A stretch of DNA of 32,004 nt from Schoenoplectus triqueter (Eukaryota > Streptophyta > Magnoliopsida > Poales > Cyperaceae): positions 1 through 32,004 of the forward strand of contig CAXKVV010001832.1 of NCBI GenBank assembly GCA_964058805.1, read 5' to 3'. Numbering within the stretch: the first letter of the stretch is position 1; every line of letters starts with the position of its first letter. Made by a program: the position numbers and the translations under genes. Of the stretch, positions 25,636 to 32,004 are shown in pieces. The notes under the pieces are model-generated. The model ran no database searches. It was not told the DNA's origin and saw only the letters and a program-made list of their open reading frames with translations.

Positions 25636-25940
25636 ATGCTCGAAATTTCAATTTAAATATCTCAAAAGATTCTTCAATCATAATCTTATAGATTATCAAT
25701 TTTCATCAAATTTAGAGTTAGTTTACTATTCTTAATAATTTTTGAAAGATGGCTCTAAAAATAATTAAAAATACCAATTTTTGTAGGTCAAATTTTGTCA
25801 TCTTTCAAAAATCATTAAGTATAGTACTTCAAACGTGATGAAAATTGATAATTTACAAGATTATGATATGAAATTTTTTTTGAGCTATTTAAATTAAAAT
25901 TTTGGGCATAAAATTTTGAAATTCGAGCCATACTTATGGA
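25636..25940. mobile_element. Fold-back element 4
   Basis: The left arm (ATGCTCGAAATTTCAATTTA, later GATTATCAATTTTCATCA, TTTTTGAAAGATG) is mirrored on the right (CATCTTTCAAAAATCATTAA, GATGAAAATTGATAAT, AAATTCGAGCC). The centre carries GCTCTAAAAATAAT, also found in element 5. Just outside the left arm is GTGCGAAGCAC, reminiscent of the terminal palindrome of element 1. Confidence 0.75.
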
Positions 25941-25968
25941 ATCACCGTAGCCATACTATATATAAATA

Positions 25969-26386
25969 GAGAGAGAGCGAGTAAATATACCGTGAGCTTA
26001 AGCTCATGGATGCCTTCCATGAACTTAACTTAAAAAGTTCATCAAATCATCTCAAAATTTTAATTTATCATCCTCGCTAAATTCTTTATTTGAAAATTTT
26101 GTGGAATGTAAAAATTAAGCTTTTTAAGTCATGATTATTAATTTTTGAAAATCAGCTCTAAAAATAATAATAAAATATTTAATATTTGAACATCATTTTA
26201 AAAAATTAAAAATGGTGATTTAAAAGCTCAAAACAATCTAAATTTTTGCATCCCACAAGATTTTCATATAAACAATTGAATGAAGATGATAAATTAAAAT
26301 TTTGAGATGATTTGATGTATTTTTTGAATTAAACTCACGAAAAGCCTCCATAAGCTTAATCTCACGGTATTTTTACTCTCTCTCTC
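25969..26386. mobile_element. Fold-back element 5 (about 418 bp)
   Basis: The ends GAGAGAGAGCGAGTAAATAT and, on the other strand, GAGAGAGAGTAAAAATACCG begin arms about 160 bp long that include ACCGTGAG, AAATCATCTCAAAATTTTAA and a GTGGAATG-like block. The loop carries GCTCTAAAAATAAT, shared with element 4. No clean target duplication and no coding capacity. Confidence 0.8.
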
Positions 26387-27171
26387 ACAATAATTTGATA
26401 TCTTAAACTCACCCCTTTCGTCAACAATTAAAGAAAGAAAGGATGTAAAAAGTTAACAGACAAAGAAATTAATACTTGTAATTTCATCATATAATATTAA
26501 ATATGAATTGCACACTTCTATTACAGTCGGGAAAACATTTATACTTTAAATATATTTTTTGTCATAGGTCATCTTTTTAACTAGATATTTCTTATATCCG
26601 ACGCCAACTATTAGATGGGTCCAAAACGGTCAATGTTACAAGGACTACCGTGCCAATGACATTTTATTATGTTCCACTAGCCAAGATTTTCTTCTAGCCC
26701 GTAGCTCACGGCTGTTTATCTTGGACCAGTTAACTTTGTAGAGAGAGTATTCTCTGGCACAATGTAGCGAATTACTAGTGTGTTGTTGTTCCTTATTTAG
26801 TTCTTAAATTTTGGGGGCTCTGTTTCATGCTCTGAAATTTAACAGCAGCAACATTGAATTGACTCTTTCTAGAGTAGGTTTAAAAAATATTGATACAGAG
26901 GATTCAGAACCACATGTAGAATGGTCGTTAATTTCGCATAAAATATTCCAGTTCCAATATAATTCAAGTGGGCACAACCCATTAATAAATCATATCCGCT
27001 TAAACATCTGGTGCCTTTTCCCCAGTTCATAGTCAAGTCAGAAGTCCACCCTCCAGTCAACACAGGCCCAAAAATGTCGCTATCTGTGTGAGAAATTTCC
27101 CACTCAATTAGAAAGAACAACAACAGAGAATATCATGATATTTTTTTAGAATTCTTGATAGCGGCTGTCAA
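26387..27171. promoter_or_regulatory. Upstream region of the CrRLK1L gene
   Basis: No other gene is visible. Several W-box cores (TTGAC or GTCAA) cluster close to the gene: near 26858, 27034, 27056 and 27167. W-boxes bind WRKY factors and are common in receptor-kinase promoters. I see no unambiguous TATA box. Confidence 0.35.
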
Positions 27172-27240
27172 GTGAATATCTTCCTCCTCCTTTGCCCCTT
27201 ATTTTGCACACGGGCAAGCGCCACCTATCATGCATCTTCA

Positions 27241-29709
27241 ATGGAGTCTCTTCGTCGAGCACCTCTCCTCCTTTCCCTTCTGCTGCTCCCAGTTCTCTCT
27301 ATAACAGCAACCACTTTCACACCAAACATCAGCCACTACATAGTCTGTGGTTCCAAAACCTCCGTTACTACCTTCGATGAAAATCCTCCTCGCCCTTTTG
27401 AAACTGATGTTTCAAGCCTTCTATCTGGTAAAAACAGTTTCACCCTTCCAAATCCAAACAATTCCTCCTCTGGTTCTCTCTATTCCACTGCTCGAGTATC
27501 TTACTCCAGATTCACGTACAGTTTCAATATGGAACCCAACTCTTGTAATGTGCTCCGCCTCCACTTTTTGCCCTTTACGGCTCAGCTATCAACTGCCAAG
27601 TTCAGTGTAAAAGCTCTGAACTATATGTTACTTGAAAGTTTCACCGTCTCCGATACTGTTTCACCCACGATCAAGGAGTTCTTTCTTTGGACAGATAATA
27701 GCAACTTGGAAGTCGAATTCATTCCTCTGACTCACTCACTTGCATTTGTAAGTGCTATAGAAGCCTTCACTGCTCCAGCAGAGCTGTTTGTCGAAAATAA
27801 AGTACCAAATAGCATTGATGATGCCACGATAACTGGGGACTTGGCAAAGCACGTACTGGAAACTGTACACCGGGTTAATATGCCGGGACCGATTATCTCC
27901 CCGCATGATGATACGCTTTGGCGGACTTGGGTTACTGACGACCCTTACATCACTAGTCCGCCTGCTGTATTTCAGAGTGCTAACATCTCTGCAAATCTGA
28001 ACTACGATCAATCACAAGGGAGCTCAGAAGAGATAGCCCCTGAGACGGTTTATAACACAGCACGGGTACTAAACATCTCCGATGATCAGATCAACTCCAA
28101 TCCTGGTTTTAACGTAAACATCACATGGAACTTCAGTGTCGGATCAGGGTATTTTCTTATCCGATTACATTTCTGTGATATTATATCAAACACCAATAGT
28201 CTGGATAAAGGGCTTGTTTTTGCAGTTTATATCATGGATAAAGAGCCACTTCCAAACAACCTGAAAGTGTCTAACTATGTATCACGAACATTGGAGCCAT
28301 TTTATATAGATTTTATTGCACATGTTACAAGTGAACAGAACATAACTGTAAGCATTGGCCTGGACAGGACGAGTACCATTAACCAGGCTTTCCTTAATGG
28401 TTTGGAGATTATGAAAGTAAATAACCTCAATGGCAAAAACGATGGTAATAATATTTCTTTACCTGTTGTTCTCGGAGCCTCTATTGGTGTTGTCATTATC
28501 ATAGCCTTGATTATTTCTTGTGCTGTTGTTTTCTGTAAGAGACAACGTCGAAAGCCTGTACCAGATGACAACGGTGTGAATTTTGACACTTCCAGCAAAT
28601 CAGCTGGGGCCACAACTATTGGCGCATCGCCTAGGGTTGATTTGGGATTGCTCATCTCCTTTGCTCAAATTAAAATGGCGACAGACAAATTTGACGAAAA
28701 TAACTTGATTGGATTAGGCGGGTTTGGAAAGGTTTACAAAGGTGTATTAAGCAATGGAACTGAAGTTGCGGTGAAACGGGCCTTGTCCCGATCGAAACAA
28801 GGATTTCCTGAATTCCAGACTGAGATTGAAATTCTATCTCAAATTCGTCACCGTCACCTTGTATCACTAATAGGTTATTGCCGTGAGCGGTCAGAGATGA
28901 TTCTCGTGTATGAATACATGGAGAAAGGCCCTTTAAGAAATTATTTATACGGCCATGATTTGCCACCTCTATCATGGAAGCAAAGGTTAGAGATTTGCAT
29001 TGAATCAGCCAAAGGCTTGCACTACCTCCATACCGGATACTCTCAAACCATCATACATCGAGATATAAAATCCACCAACATCCTTTTAGGAGAGGGTTTT
29101 GTGGCAAAGGTATCAGATTTTGGTTTGTCAAAGCTGGGCGCCTCTATGGGTGAGACACACGTCAGCACTGCCGTCAAGGGTACAATAGGGTACCTTGACC
29201 CAGAATACTACAAGACCCAGAAGCTAACAGATAAGTCGGATGTGTATTCTTTTGGTATGACACTCTTGGAGGTGCTCTGTGCACGGCCTGTGATCGATCC
29301 ATCTCTACCTAGGGAGGACATAAACCTGGCTGAATGGGCGCAGATGTGGAAAAGGAAAGGCCAGCTAAAAAAAATTGTTGACCCAAGACTTGTTGGAGAG
29401 ATAACTGAGAATTCGCTTCGGAAGTTCTGGGAGATAGCTGAGAACTGTCTAAAAGAATATGGAATAGATCGACCATCAATCGGAGATGTTTTATGGAACT
29501 TGGAGTACTGCTTACAGCTTCAGGAGACCGATGTGAGGCACGAGCTGTATGAGGATAGTGGGACTTCTGAGGCACACTTCCCTGCACTTCCGGTTGTCAG
29601 AAGGATGCCTTCAAGTGTTGTGAGCAAGGAAACTGGTACTTCAGGCGAAAGCCAGACAGATATAACAAATAACGTGTTCTCTCAAATAATCTCTAATGAA
29701 GGCAGATGA
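27241..29709 (+). CDS. CrRLK1L-family malectin-like receptor kinase, intronless, intact
   Basis: A single open frame encodes 822 residues from the ATG at 27241; an in-frame ATG at 27172 would add 23. I prefer 27241 because MESLRRAPLLLSLLLLPV is a classic signal peptide. An extracellular malectin-like region spans about 30-390 (YIVCGS near the start; two lobes). A membrane helix at about 409-432 (VVLGASIGVVIIIALIISCA) is followed by KRQRRK. The kinase has GLGGFGKVYKG at about 491, VAVKR lysine at 512, HRDIKSTN with catalytic Asp at 608, DFG at 626, and THVSTAVKGTIGYLDPEYY activation loop. It is an RD kinase with family-typical LCARPVIDP and GDVLWNLEYCLQLQ. Members (FERONIA, THESEUS1, HERCULES) act at the plasma membrane in cell-wall sensing, growth, fertilisation and immunity. 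This one most resembles the At5g24010/At2g39360-like branch, from memory. No breaks; length is normal. Confidence 0.95.
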   Translation: MESLRRAPLLLSLLLLPVLSITATTFTPNISHYIVCGSKTSVTTFDENPPRPFETDVSSLLSGKNSFTLPNPNNSSSGSLYSTARVSYSRFTYSFNMEPNSCNVLRLHFLPFTAQLSTAKFSVKALNYMLLESFTVSDTVSPTIKEFFLWTDNSNLEVEFIPLTHSLAFVSAIEAFTAPAELFVENKVPNSIDDATITGDLAKHVLETVHRVNMPGPIISPHDDTLWRTWVTDDPYITSPPAVFQSANISANLNYDQSQGSSEEIAPETVYNTARVLNISDDQINSNPGFNVNITWNFSVGSGYFLIRLHFCDIISNTNSLDKGLVFAVYIMDKEPLPNNLKVSNYVSRTLEPFYIDFIAHVTSEQNITVSIGLDRTSTINQAFLNGLEIMKVNNLNGKNDGNNISLPVVLGASIGVVIIIALIISCAVVFCKRQRRKPVPDDNGVNFDTSSKSAGATTIGASPRVDLGLLISFAQIKMATDKFDENNLIGLGGFGKVYKGVLSNGTEVAVKRALSRSKQGFPEFQTEIEILSQIRHRHLVSLIGYCRERSEMILVYEYMEKGPLRNYLYGHDLPPLSWKQRLEICIESAKGLHYLHTGYSQTIIHRDIKSTNILLGEGFVAKVSDFGLSKLGASMGETHVSTAVKGTIGYLDPEYYKTQKLTDKSDVYSFGMTLLEVLCARPVIDPSLPREDINLAEWAQMWKRKGQLKKIVDPRLVGEITENSLRKFWEIAENCLKEYGIDRPSIGDVLWNLEYCLQLQETDVRHELYEDSGTSEAHFPALPVVRRMPSSVVSKETGTSGESQTDITNNVFSQIISNEGR

Positions 29710-29965
29710 TTTTGTTCATTCCCTGTTTTAAGATAAAGGGGTAAAGTGGCTACCAAGTTCTTCTTTTTTCTGTTGGTTTGTCTGATTAAAAAAAAAAGAT
29801 CATTTTCTGCAATTAAGTGTATATGTATCCTAATGTTTCTATAATTTGGTTGTTTATATTACCAAATTCTTATTTATGACCCAAATTATTTGGCCTGATA
29901 GAACTTATGCAAAGTTTAAATTGATCTCCATGGTGAACTTGTAATATGCTTAGACAGTAGGCACC

Positions 29966-29971
29966 AATAAA
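29966..29971 (+). terminator. Polyadenylation signal of the CrRLK1L gene
   Basis: AATAAA lies 257 bp after the stop codon in an AT-rich 3' region, a normal plant position. Plant signals are loose, so another site could be used. Confidence 0.5.
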
Positions 29972-30745
29972 ATGCTATAAATTTTTCTACAAAAATGTAT
30001 AGTAAGAAAGATGTATATTCCTAATCTGATCCCATAAAAGTATTGGTGCAAGTAGTGCTAACAACGTGGCTTTGTTATTTGCTATTTGAGCCATATAATA
30101 TTTGGGCTCTTAATGGTCCCACCTATTTGATTTTAAAGCCTATTTGATTTTAAGGCCTTCTATATTCTATGAGATGAAATTTTTATAATCAGCCCAACTC
30201 CGTCTGGTCTTCCCTCTTTCTGACACGCTTGTCATTTGTCCAGTCCCAAAAGTCCAAAACACTATTTTATTTGGAATCATGCCATCGGAGAAAGTTCACA
30301 AGCTATTCATGGCGAATTCATGCAAATTCTTAATTTATTATTCACACATAGATACCAGTATCAAAAGACGGAGTCAAATTTTAATATAAATGGGGCTGTG
30401 ATGTGAGTATATGTCAATAAAATATTAAAATTGATAAATTAAAAGAATTAATACATCATACAAAATATAAATATATGATAAATTTTAACTCTATCGTAAA
30501 ACTTCTGTAGGAATAGGGACCAGTCCCCAGCCTCTTTAATCCGCCTACCACTTTTAGTAAACAAAAAAACTAAATCCTAAATATTGAATGAAATCATGTT
30601 ATTTTAAATGTAAAAAAAATCGGTGACTGCCTGACTGGGCTTTCAAATCTTTATTTTCATATATCAAACGTAACATTGCTGTCTTGCAGACGTGTGTAGG
30701 CCCCCTCCGAGATCCGTGCAAGTTCCAGACTCCACATGTTTTTTT
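29972..30745. other. Gene-free stretch 3' of the CrRLK1L gene
   Basis: AT-rich without coding signal. A short GC patch at 30509-30550 (GGGACCAGTCCCCAGCCTCT) resembles an eroded DNA-transposon terminus, but a partner end could not be fixed. Confidence 0.4.
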
Positions 30746-31068
30746 TAGAGGTGGTAGAACCCGACCCGACCCGACAAATCCGCCCGACCCGTCCGGACCC
30801 GAACCCGACCTGATCCAATTTTTTAAGAAAGTCAAACTGACCCGACCCGACCCGAACCCGACCTGACCCGACCCGACCCGAGATCAAATAGTCTTCAATC
30901 GAATCGAAATCTATCAACGATCTGAAAAAACATAACATGTAAATTGACCCGACCCGACCCGACCCTGACCCGGCCCGGCCCAACCCGATTTCTTCCAGAA
31001 AGTCAAACTGACCCGACCCGCCCGACTCGAACCCGAACCCGACCCGACCCGCCCGATTGCCACCTCTA
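30746..31068. mobile_element. hAT-type MITE, family 2, copy 2 (323 bp)
   Basis: Same family as 19197-19531: TAGAGGTGGYA ends, CCCGACCCGA repeats and the central ATCGAAATCTATCAACGATC block in the same orientation. The target duplication is gttttttt (30738-30745 and 31069-31076), a perfect 8 bp match, although low in complexity. No coding capacity. Confidence 0.92.
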
Positions 31069-31628
31069 GTTTTTTTAGTCAAATTTTAGATTGAAATTGG
31101 AATTATTCCTCGTGAAAATTGGGAAATAATGCATTTTCTAATAAAAATGGAATACTTCGTCAATTTCATTAAAACTATAATAAAAATTTTACATCACACA
31201 AGAATCCTTGAATTATAACAAACAGCTAGTATATTCAGATATTGTTCGATTTTACGTTTTTGGACGTAGTAATTCTAATCTCGATATGTTTTGATGACTT
31301 GGAAATAGACTGTTTTAAAAAAATTAGCAAAGCTATTCTAATTCAGATACCATCCAAACAAACACGAGCAATTCAGAATAGTTTGAGAATTGAACTGTTT
31401 TGCTGTTCCAACTGGGAGGTGAAAAAGCTCTATTCTAATTCTCTCCAACTTTCTTCATCTGAACCATTTACTTTCATGTTTTTATTTTCCCATTGAAGGA
31501 ATGTCTTTCTATGTCGTGTGAGAGGAAGAAAGAGCCTCTTTTATTAATCTATTCCACTGCATTTCTTCCCTGGCAGCACTAATTTTTCATCAAATCACTT
31601 TCAGTTTCGATTCTCCACAGCACGACGA
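31069..31628. other. Gene-free stretch before the right-edge candidate gene start
   Basis: AT-rich to about 31530, then increasingly pyrimidine-rich, as in plant 5' leaders. No coding region or RNA gene was recognised. Confidence 0.4.
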
Positions 31629-31741
31629 ATGCATAGACACACAGTTTCGCCGCCTCCCTCCCTTTTTTCCTCGCGATCATCGTGTTCTTCACGGTCTCGC
31701 TACATCCTTCCGTCTTCGTCTTATCTCACGACCATTAGAAT
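31629..31741 (+). CDS. Possible first exon of an unidentified gene
   Basis: After a CT-rich leader-like stretch, an ATG at 31629 opens a 38-codon frame ([20 protein letters not shown], serine-rich) that reaches a perfect donor-like GTAAGT right after 31741. Reading on gives a stop at once, so an intron would be needed. The serine-rich composition is compatible with the start of a transit peptide. A transposon end begins 8 bp after the donor. The rest lies beyond the window. Confidence 0.25.
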
Positions 31742-31749
31742 GTAAGTCA

Positions 31750-32004
31750 CAGGGGCGGATCCACCATTCCCCAGTGGGGGGCAGCGGCCCCCCCTGGATT
31801 TTGAAAAACAGTGCTTTTCGGTAATATTTTCGGTAGTTTGCCCCCCCTGGAAATTTTTTTGGCCCCCCCTAGATTGTCTGATTAATTTTATTAAGAAAAA
31901 AATATTTAATATCATATATAATGAAATAATTATGCAAAGATATCAAAATATAAAATTTTATAGACGAAAATTTTCTTCATCAACTTCATTATCTATTAGT
32001 TTGA
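31750..32004. mobile_element. Left end of a DNA transposon running off the window
   Basis: CAGGGGCGGATCCACCATTC followed by repeated GCCCCCCCTGGA blocks (31790, 31841, 31862) and then AT-rich sequence is the familiar terminus of a common plant DNA transposon, probably hAT-like. Only one end is visible, so family and size are open. A weaker match lies at about 12497-12545. Confidence 0.55.

Noticed and set aside
27172..27240. Upstream ATG as the start of the CrRLK1L gene
   Set aside because: It is in frame and possible, but the second ATG begins a standard signal peptide directly followed by the malectin-like region, whereas the first would put another hydrophobic stretch in front.

Overview
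This window is plant nuclear DNA. It is AT-rich, its genes have GT-AG introns, and it carries two plant receptor-kinase families, plastid and chromatin gene fragments of plant type, hAT-type MITEs and an Athila-type Ty3/gypsy retrotransposon. The species cannot be named from the sequence; an angiosperm, probably a eudicot, fits best. I found no bacterial-style operon, CRISPR array or phage system, and no tRNA or rRNA.

Left part (1-17.4 kb, minus strand): two tandemly duplicated cysteine-rich receptor-like kinase genes (CRK, DUF26 family). Copy A reads right to left. Its signal peptide and two DUF26 domains lie at 9334-8369, a 6.4 kb intron follows, then the transmembrane exon and first kinase exons at 1925-1, and the gene continues beyond the left edge. 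Its giant intron holds a 421 bp hAT-type MITE (2342-2762) and a 4.3 kb Mutator-like element (3964-8265). Inside that element are gene scraps resembling an RCC1 repeat and the WD40 protein MSI4/FVE. Copy B (17286-13859) has a transmembrane exon and a complete, phase-consistent kinase domain but no ectodomain in the window. One of its introns holds the 5' part of a protochlorophyllide oxidoreductase gene (16736-16035) with intact splice sites.

Between A and B, about 9.5-13.7 kb is mostly gene-poor. It includes a promoter-like block (two Site II boxes, a telo-box run and a TATA box, 11567-11690) with no recognised gene after it.

Middle (17.9-26.4 kb): a mobile-element district. It holds three adjacent fold-back elements (17952-19132), a MITE with a perfect 8 bp target duplication (19197-19531), a decayed Athila-like retrotransposon (about 19546-25560: 5' LTR, tRNA-Asp primer site, broken gag, an integrase tail, a broken third ORF, no 3' LTR), and two further related fold-backs (25636-26386).

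Right part: an apparently intact intronless CrRLK1L (malectin-like) receptor kinase at 27241-29709 on the plus strand, a second copy of the MITE family (30746-31068), and a pyrimidine-rich possible gene start interrupted by a transposon end at the right edge. The most plausible working genes are the CrRLK1L kinase and CRK copy A. Most of the rest records duplication, transposition, gene capture and deletion.
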